DNA of 64,000 bases from Capsulimonas sp039928515. Lineage in GTDB: Bacteria; Armatimonadota; Armatimonadia; Armatimonadales; Capsulimonadaceae. Below, piece after piece: positions 8,611 to 17,438 of this stretch (position 1 is the stretch's first letter; each line of letters starts with the position of its first letter). Below the pieces are notes generated by a model. The model was not told the DNA's origin. It saw only the letters and a program-made list of their open reading frames with translations, and ran no database searches. The position numbers and the translations under genes are program-made. Where the stretch lies: the NCBI RefSeq assembly GCF_039928515.1, contig NZ_JBDSSZ010000150.1; one strand, given 5' to 3'.

Positions 8611-10614
8611 ATGCTGTCCACCGCCGGGAAACCACCGAACTTACGCAAGGCCAGGAAACGGGATGCGATCGCGGACGCAATCGCGCGGCGCGCCGATGAA
8701 ATCGAGCGCGATCCGAAGCGAGAGCGGCAGGCGATGCTGCGCTTTCTGGCCTATCTCAAACCATCCGCGCACTTTTTCGTGATCGCCTCGCTCTGCGGCG
8801 TCACGATTTATCTGGTCCCCAATCTCATTCCGACGACGGTCGGGTATGTCCTCGACCATATTCTGGGCAATGGCGGCGCCGGCGCGGCGTCCGCCGCGAA
8901 AAGCAACGTCCTGTTCCGCGCGCTCGATTGGTACCTCGCCCACACGGTCGGAATGGGCGCCTCGAAGGCCGCGCGTATCCAAACTCTGCTGGGATCGCTG
9001 CTCGTCTTCCTGCCGTTTTGGGGCGTACTTGTTTTCTTCCGCGCCTACTTCGCCGGGATCGGCGGCCAGCGCGTCATCTTCAAGCTGCGCAACGACCTTT
9101 ACGAGCATATCCAATCACTGTCGCTGTCGTACTTCCAGCGCGAGCGCTCGGGCAGCATCGTTTCGCGCCTGACCAGCGACGTCGCGCTCGCACAAAACTT
9201 TATCGGTAACGCCTGCACCAACCTCTGGATGGACTCGCTCTCTATCATCATCCTGGGGGGATTTTTGCTGACCCTGGACCGCAAGCTGGCGCTCACGGCC
9301 TTTGCCGTGCTGCCGCTGTGGATCATAAGCGTGCGATTATTCGGCCAGCAGATCCGTAAGGCGTCCCACGCCGTTCAGGAGGGCCTGTCGGAGATGTCCG
9401 GGCAGGTGCAGGAGAAGATGAGCGGCGTCACCGTCGTTCAGGCCTTCGCGCAGGAAAAGCGCGAAGTGCGCCTCTTCCATCGGCTGCACCGCTCTCTGCT
9501 CACCCGCCAGGTCACGGCGGTGCGCCTCGCCTCGTTCAATATGGCGATGTCGAACCTTTTGACGACGATCGCCCCGGTCATCGTCGTCTGGGTTGGCGCC
9601 TTGGAAGTCCTGCACGGGAAGCTCACGCCCGGCACGCTGTTGATGTTCTGGGCCTTTTTAGGAACGTTCTACGGGCCGCTCCAGCGCATCACGGACCTTG
9701 CGGCGGTTATTTCCAACGCCAGCGCCGCGATTGAGCGGATCTTCCAGATCTTCGATATCTGCCCGGAGGTCAAGGAGAAGGAAAACGCGATCACCCTGCC
9801 CCGGATTCAGGGCAAGGTCGAATTCGATCACGTCTGGTTCGGATACGATGAGAATCCCATTCTCAAAGATATCAGCCTGACGATTGAACCCGGCGAAGTC
9901 GTCGCCTTCGTCGGCCCATCCGGCGCGGGCAAATCGACTCTGATCCAGTTAGTCCCCCGTCTTTACGATGTCACCAAAGGCGCGATCCGCGTGGACGGCC
10001 GCGATATCCGGGACTTCAAGAAGAGCTGGTTCCGCTCATTCATCGGCATGGTGCTCCAGGACAATATTCTCTTTACGGGAAGCATCCGGGATAATATTCT
10101 GTATGGCCGCCCCGACGCCGACGACGACGCGATCGTCGAAGCCGCCATCGCCGGCAACGCGCACGACTTCATCGAAAACCAAACCGACGGCTACGATACG
10201 GAGATCGGCGAGCGCGGGACCAAGCTTTCCGGCGGACAGAAGCAGCGCATCGCCATCACCCGCGCCTTCTTACGCGACCCGCGCATCTTGATCCTCGACG
10301 AAGCCACCTCCGCCCTCGACAGCGAGAGCGAGCAGCTGATCCAAACGGCGCTGAACCGCCTAATGGTCGGACGCACGACCCTGATCATCGCGCACCGCCT
10401 CTCGACGATATTGCATGCAGATTCTATCATCGTCATGGATCAAGGCAGAATCGTCGAGCAAGGCAAGCACGCCGATCTGCTGGCGCAAGGCGGATTGTAC
10501 TACAATCTCTACAAAGCACAATTCGAGAACGCCCTCAGCGCTCACGACGCCGCTAAAGACTTTCTGAAGGAAGAAGCGGATGCCAGCGATCCTTATGCCG
10601 AACATGCACGCTAA
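8611..10614 (+). CDS. ABC exporter, fused membrane and ATPase domains (MsbA/lipid-drug type)
   Basis: 667 residues. An unusually basic leader (residues 1-45, KARKRD...RRADEIERDPKRERQ) precedes a six-helix type IV exporter domain. The nucleotide-binding domain has Walker A GPSGAGKST at about 435-443, signature LSGGQKQR at about 538, Walker B ILILDEATSALD at about 558, and the switch His in IIAHRLST. It probably works as a homodimer flipping lipids or exporting hydrophobic compounds. The ATG at 8611 has AAGGAG nine bases upstream (8596-8601); a nearer ATG at 8604 is out of frame. It stands alone, ending in a strong terminator. The substrate cannot be told from sequence. Confidence 0.9.
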   Translation: MLSTAGKPPNLRKARKRDAIADAIARRADEIERDPKRERQAMLRFLAYLKPSAHFFVIASLCGVTIYLVPNLIPTTVGYVLDHILGNGGAGAASAAKSNVLFRALDWYLAHTVGMGASKAARIQTLLGSLLVFLPFWGVLVFFRAYFAGIGGQRVIFKLRNDLYEHIQSLSLSYFQRERSGSIVSRLTSDVALAQNFIGNACTNLWMDSLSIIILGGFLLTLDRKLALTAFAVLPLWIISVRLFGQQIRKASHAVQEGLSEMSGQVQEKMSGVTVVQAFAQEKREVRLFHRLHRSLLTRQVTAVRLASFNMAMSNLLTTIAPVIVVWVGALEVLHGKLTPGTLLMFWAFLGTFYGPLQRITDLAAVISNASAAIERIFQIFDICPEVKEKENAITLPRIQGKVEFDHVWFGYDENPILKDISLTIEPGEVVAFVGPSGAGKSTLIQLVPRLYDVTKGAIRVDGRDIRDFKKSWFRSFIGMVLQDNILFTGSIRDNILYGRPDADDDAIVEAAIAGNAHDFIENQTDGYDTEIGERGTKLSGGQKQRIAITRAFLRDPRILILDEATSALDSESEQLIQTALNRLMVGRTTLIIAHRLSTILHADSIIVMDQGRIVEQGKHADLLAQGGLYYNLYKAQFENALSAHDAAKDFLKEEADASDPYAEHAR

Positions 10615-10632
10615 TTTGCTTGTCCAGTAACG

Positions 10633-10672
10633 TGACGGCGCCGATGGTTTTGCCCATCGGCGCCGTCATTTG
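10633..10672 (+). terminator. Intrinsic terminator of the ABC exporter gene
   Basis: TGACGGCGCCGATGG (10633-10647) pairs perfectly with CCATCGGCGCCGTCA (10654-10668), a 15-bp GC-rich stem with a six-base loop, followed by a short T-rich stretch (TTTGATTT). Confidence 0.8.
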
Positions 10673-10710
10673 ATTTGTGGCGTCCACAAAGGCTAATAAA
10701 TATTATGGTA

Positions 10711-10724
10711 TTATAATATTATAA
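10711..10724. promoter_or_regulatory. AT-rich palindrome containing a -10 box before arsR-ClC
   Basis: TTATAATATTATAA is a perfect 14-bp palindrome that contains TATAAT at 10712-10717, 33 bases before the ArsR start. ArsR/SmtB operators are often AT-rich palindromes covering the promoter, so autoregulation here is plausible. No good -35 box was found at the standard distance. Confidence 0.45.
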
Positions 10725-10750
10725 ATCTATCAGATATCAAAGGAATTGTA

Positions 10751-11107
10751 ATGGAAGTCGAGACATTGGAAAGGGCGAGCGCACTATTCGCCGCTCTTGG
10801 ACACCCGACGCGACTGCGGATCGCTGAGTTTCTTTGCGAAGGACCGAAGTCCGTAAATGAGGTTGCCGCTGCTCTGGATCTCGCGCAATCGGGTACTTCT
10901 CAGCACCTTGCGATTTTAGCCCGCGCGGGTGTCGTTAAGGTCGAAGCGCATCGCTCCTCTCGCATCTACTCCGTGCGCGGGCCACGCATCGGAAAAATCC
11001 TTGTCCTGATCGAAGAGTTCTGCTCCGTGCATAATTTGAAAGGCGCGACAGACATCGAGGAGGATGGCTCCGAGAGGTTCACGGCGCCGGAGACAGTGAC
11101 ACAATGA
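10751..11107 (+). CDS. ArsR-family regulator coupled to a ClC gene
   Basis: 118 residues with a winged helix-turn-helix: ALGHPTRLRIAEFL, then a recognition helix in LDLAQSGTSQHLAILARAGV and a wing in EAHRSSRIYSVRG. The usual ELCVC metal-binding motif of ArsR is absent; the only cysteines are in FLCEG and EEFCSVHN, so the inducer could be something other than arsenite. AAAGGA precedes the ATG. The stop overlaps the start of the ClC gene (ATGA), which strongly suggests that it controls that transporter. Effector identity is unknown. Confidence 0.85.
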   Translation: MEVETLERASALFAALGHPTRLRIAEFLCEGPKSVNEVAAALDLAQSGTSQHLAILARAGVVKVEAHRSSRIYSVRGPRIGKILVLIEEFCSVHNLKGATDIEEDGSERFTAPETVTQ

Positions 11108-12567
11108 CCGACATGGACCTTGGCGAAATAGAATCGATATCCGCTCCGCAGCTCTCCGCATCCGACGATCTCGACACATCTTTTTCCTGGTATACAGAGC
11201 ATGCTGCATTGTTCATCAGCACCATCAAATGGGCGTTGCTCGGAGCCATCGCAGGGCTATGCGTGGGGCTTGGGACAAAGCTCTTCCTTACGGCGCTCGG
11301 ATGGGCGACGTTTCATGCCCACCTGCTGGATGCGGGTGCATTCCACTACTACTTCGTTCTGCCGCTGGCGCTCCCGCTTTGCGTATGGCTGATCCGCACT
11401 TTTGCTCCATCGGCGAAAGGACACGGCACGGAAGCGGTGATTACCGCCGTTCATACCCGAAGCGGGAGAATCGACTTGAGCGTGGCCCCCGTAAAGCTGC
11501 TGGGAACCGTGCTGACGCTGGCGTTTGGCGGTTCGGTGGGCAAGGAAGGGCCATGCGCACAGATCGGTGCGGCGATCACGAGCGGGTTCGCCGATCTGCT
11601 GCGACTCTCGGACGCTGATCGACGAAGGCTGGTCATCTGCGGCATCGGGGCTGGTTTCGCGGCGGTTTTCGGTACTCCCGTTTCGGGAGCGCTGTTCGGA
11701 ATCGAGGTTCTTTATCTTGGGCGCATCGAATATCCCGTGCTGTTTCCATGTCTTATCGCCGGCATTATGGCCCACCTTGTCTGCGGCGTCGCTCCGCCTA
11801 TCCCCATGCAGCATCAGGATTTGGGGCGCCTCAGCCCTGCCGTCCTTGTGCTGCTTTCGCTCTTGTTCGGCGTCATCTTTGGCTTGACCGCCCGCGTCAT
11901 GATCGGCGTGCTGCGCCGTACGGATAGCGCGCTGCGCCGCTTTCGCGATTATCCCTACGCCGTGGCCGCCATGGGCGGCGTGATGCTGGCGCTGATGTAC
12001 CGTGTGTTCGGAGAACAGTATGCGGGACTGGGCACAGGCGTGATCGACGACGCGATGAACGGAACGGCTCATCTCGCGCTGGCGGCGTTCGCCATCAAAA
12101 TCGTGACCACCACGATCACGCTCGAAACGGGCGGCAGCGGGGGGATTGTCACCCCACTCTTCTTTATCGGCTCGTCACTGGGCGCCGCACTCGCCGCGCA
12201 TCTGGGACTGCCCGTGGGCGTCTTCGCCGCGTTTGGGTTCGTGGCTGTACTTGCTGCGGCGACCAACACGCCGATCGCAGCGTCGGTCATGGGGATCGAA
12301 CTGCTTCCTGCGCCACTCGGCGTGTACGCCGCTCTGTGCGCCTGCACGGCCTACTTGATCGTAGGACATCGCAGTGTATACGCCAGCCAGCGCATCGGAT
12401 TCTCCAAAAGCGCGGGATTGGAAGTTCCGCTGGGCGGCCGCATCGGCGACGTCTCTCGCAAGCATCTGCGTGTTCGTCCTGGGACGCTCGCAGCTCGGTT
12501 CCACAATTATTCGACGGCTCGGAGCAAGAAGACCAAACGCCGCACGTCACCACCACAAGGTAAGTGA
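11104..12567 (+). CDS. ClC-family chloride channel or anion/proton antiporter
   Basis: 487 residues with many membrane helices. FGGSVGKEGP places a glutamate at residue 148, the same number as the gating glutamate of E. coli ClC, and GSGGIVTPLFFIG matches the GIFAP region. The GSGIP motif that holds the central anion is replaced near residue 106 by GHGTEAV, so the selectivity may differ from chloride. The C-terminal 80 residues are basic and contain no CBS domain. Translationally coupled to an ArsR regulator and set among metal-resistance genes, it may move an anion linked to stress (fluoride, arsenate and others are possible). Chloride/proton exchange is the family default. Confidence 0.87.
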   Translation: MTDMDLGEIESISAPQLSASDDLDTSFSWYTEHAALFISTIKWALLGAIAGLCVGLGTKLFLTALGWATFHAHLLDAGAFHYYFVLPLALPLCVWLIRTFAPSAKGHGTEAVITAVHTRSGRIDLSVAPVKLLGTVLTLAFGGSVGKEGPCAQIGAAITSGFADLLRLSDADRRRLVICGIGAGFAAVFGTPVSGALFGIEVLYLGRIEYPVLFPCLIAGIMAHLVCGVAPPIPMQHQDLGRLSPAVLVLLSLLFGVIFGLTARVMIGVLRRTDSALRRFRDYPYAVAAMGGVMLALMYRVFGEQYAGLGTGVIDDAMNGTAHLALAAFAIKIVTTTITLETGGSGGIVTPLFFIGSSLGAALAAHLGLPVGVFAAFGFVAVLAAATNTPIAASVMGIELLPAPLGVYAALCACTAYLIVGHRSVYASQRIGFSKSAGLEVPLGGRIGDVSRKHLRVRPGTLAARFHNYSTARSKKTKRRTSPPQGK

Positions 12568-12618
12568 AGCACAATAGCATGGCTCAGACTAACCCCCTCC
12601 GCTTCACCAACACACAAC

Positions 12619-12939
12619 TTACTTGGTTTCCGGGGCGAAGAACGCCGCAATTTTCTGGATCGCTTCGGCGCGCACGCAGGCGTAGACGACGCGGCCACGT
12701 TTTTGCGTTTCGATCAACCCCGCATCACGCAGAACGTTGAGGTGGTGCGTGAGGGTGCTGGGCGCACACGGCACTTTGCACTTCACGTCGCACACAGCCA
12801 CTCCGCCTTCGGTACCGCCATCACACATCCCCGTGCCGATGTCATAGCCTGCCGAGCCGCCACAGCCTCGGATACACTGGAATACTTCCAATCGCGTGGG
12901 ATCCGCCAGCGCCTTTAAGATCAAGATGATTTCTTCCAT
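12619..12939 (-). CDS. ArsR/SmtB-family metal-responsive regulator (partner of the P1B ATPase)
   Basis: 106 residues. LKALADPTRLEVFQCIRGCG starts the DNA-binding domain and is followed by an insertion rich in Cys and Gly (CGG, GMCDGG, AVCDVKCKVPCAPSTLTHHL). The recognition helix is in the STLTHHLNVLRDAGL stretch. The many cysteines fit a soft-metal sensor. The ATG overlaps the ATPase stop (TGATG at 12937-12941), so translation is coupled and the pair forms a metal-resistance operon. A GTG one codon upstream is an alternative start. Cadmium, zinc or lead are likely inducers by context; arsenic cannot be excluded. Confidence 0.85.
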   Translation of the reverse strand: MEEIILILKALADPTRLEVFQCIRGCGGSAGYDIGTGMCDGGTEGGVAVCDVKCKVPCAPSTLTHHLNVLRDAGLIETQKRGRVVYACVRAEAIQKIAAFFAPETK

Positions 12940-15107
12940 CACACACCCATTCTGATTTTGTTCTGGTCGCGATCGCGAAATCGTACGAGGCGAAGCCCAT
13001 TCATGACGACGAGCAGGCTGCCGCCCATATCGGCGAACACCGCCATCCAGAGCGTCGCCTCCCCAAACATCGCCAGTGTGAGAAAGATTATCTTGATCCC
13101 CAGGGCGATCGCGATATTCTGAACCAGGATGGCGTGCGTTTGTCGGCTCAGTCGCAGGAAGAAGGGAAGCTTGCGGAGATCATCCCGCATCAGCGCGACA
13201 TCCGCCGTTTCCAGGGCCGTATCCGTTCCTGCGGCGCCCATCGCCATGCCGATGGTGGCCTGGGCGAGCGCGGGCGCATCGTTGATCCCATCGCCCACCA
13301 TTCCCACGGAGCCGTATTTCTGGATTAACTCGCGGATGGCCGATTGCTTGTCTTCGGGAAGCATCCCCCCCCGCGCATCGGTGATACCCACGGCGCGCGC
13401 GATGGCGGCGGCGGTGGTCTGATTGTCGCCTGTCAGAAGGATCGTGGTCACTCCCAGAGACCGTAATTGCCGCACCGCCTCCGCGCTGGTATCGCGCAGT
13501 GTGTCGGCCACTCCAAAAACCGCCAGCGCTTTGCCGTCGACAAAGAGCGCCACGGCGGTCTTGCCGTCGCGCTCCATCCGTTCCAGCGCCTCCATCACGA
13601 ATGGGTCGCGAACGCCATTTGCTTCCGCGAGACGCTGGTTCCCAAGGTAATACGTTTTTCCCTGGATGTCGCCACGGACGCCACGCCCTGGGAGGGCCTC
13701 GAATTCCGTGACGGCGAGCAGTTCTTGCGTGGGAGTATTGTTCGACGATGTCCAGAAGGCGACAATGGCGGCGGCAATGGCGGCGGCAATGGGATGTTCG
13801 GAATGAGAGTCCAAACTGGCGGCCAAATGAAGCGCGGCCTTAGGATCGGCGCCATTCAAAGGCGACACATCCGTCACGGTCGGTTTGCCGTGCGTCAGCG
13901 TGCCTGTCTTATCCAGCGCCACAGCGCGCAGCAGACGGCCCTGCTCCAAATAAGCGCCCCCTTTGATGAGAACGCCTTGCTTCGCCGCCGCCGCCAGCCC
14001 GCTGACGATCGTCACGGGCGTGGAAATCACCAGCGCGCAGGGACAGGCGATCACCAGAAGCACCAGTGCGCGATAAAGCCAGACGGAAAACGATGCGTGC
14101 CAGATCAAAGTAGGAGCGATCGCGACTAGAAGCGCCAGCACGACCACGCCTGGCGTATAAAAGCGCGCGAAACGCTCCACGTAACTTTGGGTCGGGGCGC
14201 GCTCGCCTTGCGCTTCCTGCACCGCACGCACGATCCGATCCAGCGTGGTGTTTCCACGGTTGGCGGTGATGCGAAAAACGAACGATCCGCGCTCATTCAC
14301 CGAACCCGCGAAGACGCCGTCGCCGACGCGCTTTTCCACGGGAACGCTTTCGCCGGTGATCGGCGCCTGGTTAACGCTGGAGTATCCTTCGGTGACGTCC
14401 CCATCCAGAGGGATCCGTTCGCCAGGGCGCACGCGCGCCAATTGGCCGACGCGCGCGAGGCTTGCTTCCACTTCCGACCACCGCCCCGCCTCGTCCTGGA
14501 TAGTCACCGTTTCGGGAGCAAGCTCCATCAGAGAGCGGATCGCGCCTCGGGCGCGATCCAGCGATTGCGCCTCGATTCTTTCCGCCAGAGCAAAGAGAAA
14601 TGTGACCATGGCGGCCTCGGGCCATTGTCCAATCGCCATGGCGCCCAGAATAGCGACGGTCATCAGGAAGTTGATGTTTAACGTAAAGGTCCGCACCGAC
14701 GCCCATCCCTTGCGCAGCGTCTCCCGTCCGCCAAGCAAAAGCGAAAGCACGGCGACGCCAATCACCCACGGCGAACGCTCCGCATTTCCCGCCCAGACCA
14801 TCGCTTCGGCTCCCAGAGCCAGCAAGCCCGACAGCCCAAGCAGCAGCCGCTCCCGTCCTTCCGACGGATTGGCTTCTGGATGTGTGTGCGAAACTCCCTC
14901 GGCGCGCGGCGTCGCCCCCATGCCGATGGCGTTTAACGCCGTAACAATGCTCTGTTCATCGTCGATCGTGTGGGAGACAGTGAGCTCTCTCTCGATCAAA
15001 TTGAATTTGAGCTGCTCCACGCCCTTCATCGGCGTCAGGCGGTTTCGAATAATCTGCTCTTCAGTAGGGCAGCACAGATTGTCGATATAGTATCGAGATT
15101 GCTTCAA
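12939..15107 (-). CDS. P1B-type heavy-metal-translocating ATPase (CadA/ZntA-like)
   Basis: About 722 residues from a TTG start. An N-terminal HMA-like domain has YIDNLCCPTEEQ, the CadA/ZntA variant with acidic residues rather than GMTCxxC. The CPC metal channel motif (IACPCALV), phosphorylation site DKTGTLTHGKP and GDGINDAPALAQA hinge are all present, with eight predicted helices. It exports Cd, Zn or Pb using ATP. The reading frame is open to 15200, but the promoter on this strand (15159-15187) would start transcription near 15152. The TTG at 15105-15107, preceded by AAGG eight bases away, is therefore the likely start. Its ArsR partner follows directly, and the divergent arsR-arsM operon shares the control region. 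Confidence 0.9.
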   Translation of the reverse strand: MKQSRYYIDNLCCPTEEQIIRNRLTPMKGVEQLKFNLIERELTVSHTIDDEQSIVTALNAIGMGATPRAEGVSHTHPEANPSEGRERLLLGLSGLLALGAEAMVWAGNAERSPWVIGVAVLSLLLGGRETLRKGWASVRTFTLNINFLMTVAILGAMAIGQWPEAAMVTFLFALAERIEAQSLDRARGAIRSLMELAPETVTIQDEAGRWSEVEASLARVGQLARVRPGERIPLDGDVTEGYSSVNQAPITGESVPVEKRVGDGVFAGSVNERGSFVFRITANRGNTTLDRIVRAVQEAQGERAPTQSYVERFARFYTPGVVVLALLVAIAPTLIWHASFSVWLYRALVLLVIACPCALVISTPVTIVSGLAAAAKQGVLIKGGAYLEQGRLLRAVALDKTGTLTHGKPTVTDVSPLNGADPKAALHLAASLDSHSEHPIAAAIAAAIVAFWTSSNNTPTQELLAVTEFEALPGRGVRGDIQGKTYYLGNQRLAEANGVRDPFVMEALERMERDGKTAVALFVDGKALAVFGVADTLRDTSAEAVRQLRSLGVTTILLTGDNQTTAAAIARAVGITDARGGMLPEDKQSAIRELIQKYGSVGMVGDGINDAPALAQATIGMAMGAAGTDTALETADVALMRDDLRKLPFFLRLSRQTHAILVQNIAIALGIKIIFLTLAMFGEATLWMAVFADMGGSLLVVMNGLRLVRFRDRDQNKIRMGV

Positions 15108-15158
15108 AGTATTTACCTTAGCGTGGAACGACGCGAAACATTCGATGGCGATGGAAGT

Positions 15159-15187
15159 ATTATGCCTCCGTGAGCTTCCCTTGTCAA
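15159..15187 (-). promoter_or_regulatory. Promoter of the P1B ATPase operon
   Basis: On the minus strand TTGACA (15182-15187), a 17-base spacer and CATAAT (15159-15164). The -35 box lies only 17 bp from the -35 box of the divergent arsR promoter, so one bound regulator could block both. Confidence 0.75.
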
Positions 15188-15204
15188 TATTTACAATCAA
15201 AGGG

Positions 15205-15233
15205 TTGACAGTTCATCGCTTCTCAGTTATAAT
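15205..15233 (+). promoter_or_regulatory. Full-consensus promoter of the arsR-arsM operon
   Basis: TTGACA (15205-15210), a 17-base spacer and TATAAT (15228-15233): a perfect sigma-70 promoter. An AT-rich imperfect inverted repeat follows at about 15243-15263, just before the arsR ATG, where an ArsR dimer could bind to hold such a strong promoter off. Confidence 0.85.
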
Positions 15234-15263
15234 CAGTTCGACAATACTAGAAATGTTAATATT

Positions 15264-15629
15264 ATGTCGATCACACTGCAAATGAACCAGTTAGACATCA
15301 CCGCGATGTTCAAGGCGCTCGGCGACCCGACCCGCCTGCGCATTTTTGAGTTCCTTCGCGCCTGCGGCGCTCCCGTGGCGGTGGAGGAATCCGGAGACGT
15401 GCGCCCGCTCGTCGGGCCGACCGTGGGGGATATCTGCTGCCATGTCACGGGCAATGAGCGCGTGACGTCTTCCATTAGCTTCCATTTGAAAGAGCTTCGC
15501 CTCGCGGGGCTGATCGCGATGGAGCGACGCGGCAAGAACATGATCTGCAGCGTCAATCCAGAAGCCATCAACCTGCTGGCCCAGTACTTTGGGACGACGC
15601 CCAGCGTGGGCAATTCCGACTGCTGCTGA
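15264..15629 (+). CDS. arsR: ArsR-family arsenical-responsive repressor
   Basis: 121 residues. FKALGDPTRLRIFEFLRACG opens the winged helix domain, with a recognition helix in SSISFHLKELRLAGL. Cysteines occur at CG (RACG), in GDICCHVTG and in a terminal DCC, giving several possible three-coordinate As(III) sites that differ from the ELCVC site of plasmid R773 ArsR. The first gene of the operon arsR-arsM-aquaporin-phosphoesterase, driven by a perfect-consensus promoter. Arsenite or methylarsenite is the likely inducer by context (inference). Confidence 0.87.
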   Translation: MSITLQMNQLDITAMFKALGDPTRLRIFEFLRACGAPVAVEESGDVRPLVGPTVGDICCHVTGNERVTSSISFHLKELRLAGLIAMERRGKNMICSVNPEAINLLAQYFGTTPSVGNSDCC

Positions 15630-15714
15630 TGGAGACGATCCCAGCAGCTTCAAAATGCGCTTCGCGCAAAAACAGTTCGATATTTCGTGTAATGTATCCG
15701 AAAGAAGAAATACT

Positions 15715-16620
15715 ATGACTGATATTATCACATTGACGGATCGAGAAGACGTTCGTGAGATCGTTCGCCAGAAGTACGGCGAGGCGGCGCTGACGGTGCT
15801 GAACGGCCAGGGCGCGGCGTGCTGCGGCGGAAACGCTGGCGGCGGCGCGTCAGACTCTTGCTGCGGCGGCGAGGCGATTACCGGCAATCTGTACGACCGG
15901 ACCGAAGCGGGCCAGATCCCGGAGGCCGCACTGCTGGCGTCGCTGGGCTGCGGGAATCCAACGGCCCTTGCGCAGCTGGCCGAAGGCGAAATCGTGCTGG
16001 ATCTTGGCAGCGGCGGCGGGATCGATGTTCTGCTGTCCGCGCGGCGTGTTGGGCCAAGCGGCTTTGCCTACGGCCTCGATATGACCGACGAGATGCTGAC
16101 GCTGGCCGAAAAGAACAAGGCCGAAGCCGGCGCGAAGAACGTGGCGTTCATGAAGGGTCACATCGAAAGCATTCCCCTCCCCGATTCCAGCGTTCATGTG
16201 ATTATCTCCAACTGCGTGATCAACCTTTCGGCCGACAAAGATCAGGTGCTCCGGGAAGCGTTCCGGGTGCTGAAGCCCGGCGGACGCTTTGCCGTGTCTG
16301 ATGTTGTGGTTGAGGGCGACCTGCCCGACGCCGTGCGCGGCGACATGGAATCCTACGTCGGCTGCGTCGCCGGCGCGCTGGAAGTCAATGATTATCTGAC
16401 GCGGCTGAAAGCCGCAGGGTTTGTGGACGCGAGCATTGAGCCGACACGCCGCTATTTGTTTAGCGATCTGGAAGGAACGGCGTGCAGCGCCGAGAACATC
16501 GCCGCCCTCCCCGCAGAGCAAAAGGCAGCGCTGGACGGCAAGGTGATGGGCGCGTTCATCCGCGCATCGAAACCCGACACGTCTTCGTGCTGCGGCCCAA
16601 GCTGCTGCTCCGGCGATTAA
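15715..16620 (+). CDS. arsM: Arsenite S-adenosylmethionine methyltransferase ArsM
   Basis: 301 residues. It methylates As(III) to mono-, di- and trimethylated arsenicals using S-adenosylmethionine. The SAM motif LDLGSGGGIDV is at 96-105. Cys79 (SLGCGNP), Cys217 (YVGCVAG) and Cys257 (GTACSAE) match the three cysteines that bind As(III) in characterised ArsM enzymes. Extra CC pairs occur near the N-terminus (36-37, 49-50) and at the C-terminus (SSCCGPSCCSGD), a common feature of bacterial ArsM. The ATG at 15715 was chosen because the codons before it overlap a non-coding gap and the arsR 3' end. It follows arsR on the same strand. Confidence 0.93.
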   Translation: MTDIITLTDREDVREIVRQKYGEAALTVLNGQGAACCGGNAGGGASDSCCGGEAITGNLYDRTEAGQIPEAALLASLGCGNPTALAQLAEGEIVLDLGSGGGIDVLLSARRVGPSGFAYGLDMTDEMLTLAEKNKAEAGAKNVAFMKGHIESIPLPDSSVHVIISNCVINLSADKDQVLREAFRVLKPGGRFAVSDVVVEGDLPDAVRGDMESYVGCVAGALEVNDYLTRLKAAGFVDASIEPTRRYLFSDLEGTACSAENIAALPAEQKAALDGKVMGAFIRASKPDTSSCCGPSCCSGD

Positions 16621-16653
16621 CGAAGAAACTCCAGAGGAAGCCAAAGCCACGGA

Positions 16654-17427
16654 ATGGTCAAATATCGTATGGGAAACCGCTATGCGGCGGAATTTATCGG
16701 AACGTTTGGGATCGTCTTCGCTCCGGTCGCGCTGTCCGCGTCCGGACACGCCCCGGGAGGCGACGCGAGCCTGGCGGCGGCGGCGTGGGTCTCGGGGCTT
16801 GTGGTGCTGGCGATGATCTACGCGCTCGGCCATATCTCGGCGGCGCATTTCAACCCCGCCGTAACCCTGGCGTTCGCCTCGGCGGGGCGGTTTCCCTGGC
16901 GATACGTCGCCCCCTATTTGCTCGCGGAGTTCGGGGGAGGGATCGCGGCGGCGGCGCTGGCGGCGCTGCTCTTTGGCCCAGGCCACGGCGTCCACGTTCC
17001 AGCAGTGGGATCATCGCTGCGGGCGTTGGGAATAGAAGCCGTGCTCACCTTCTTCCTGATGCTGGTCATCATCGCCGTCGCCACGGATAAGCGAGCTAAC
17101 GGCGCCGTGCCGGGCCTAGCAATCGGCCTGACCGTAGTGTTCGATGTCTGGATCGGCGGACCGCTGACAGGCGGGTCAATGAACCCAGCGCGCTCCCTCG
17201 GCCCGGCGCTCTTTTCCCATGGACCAGCTCTCGCGCACTATTGGGTTTACATCGTCGGCCCCGTCGTTGGAGCTCTGATCGCCGCACGGCTCTACGAAGC
17301 CGTGCGCGGGGGCGAGCAGCATGCACAGAACGCCCCCAACGACCTGTACGCCGCGCTGGCCGAGATCAAAGAGCAGGACGACATAGACTCGGGATACACA
17401 GCTAAGCACACGATCATTGGCGAATAA
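16654..17427 (+). CDS. aqpS: Aquaporin/MIP channel in an arsenic operon (AqpS-like)
   Basis: 257 residues with six membrane helices and both NPA motifs intact: HFNPAVT (Asn67) and SMNPARS (Asn177) followed by the selectivity-filter Arg180. Aquaglyceroporins conduct uncharged As(OH)3 and methylated arsenicals; AqpS in the Sinorhizobium ars operon is the known precedent. Here it lies 33 bases after arsM, where it could let methylated products leave the cell. The C-terminal 45 residues are hydrophilic and acidic (YAALAEIKEQDDIDSG) and look like a cytoplasmic tail. The symbol is given by context only. An ATG five codons downstream is a possible start. Confidence 0.88.
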   Translation: MVKYRMGNRYAAEFIGTFGIVFAPVALSASGHAPGGDASLAAAAWVSGLVVLAMIYALGHISAAHFNPAVTLAFASAGRFPWRYVAPYLLAEFGGGIAAAALAALLFGPGHGVHVPAVGSSLRALGIEAVLTFFLMLVIIAVATDKRANGAVPGLAIGLTVVFDVWIGGPLTGGSMNPARSLGPALFSHGPALAHYWVYIVGPVVGALIAARLYEAVRGGEQHAQNAPNDLYAALAEIKEQDDIDSGYTAKHTIIGE

Positions 17428-17438
17428 GGGACAAAGCT

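Noticed and set aside
15108..15200. An extended N-terminus (31 codons) for the P1B ATPase
   Set aside because: It lies across and upstream of the predicted promoter; the TTG at 15107 with AAGG eight bases before it fits better.
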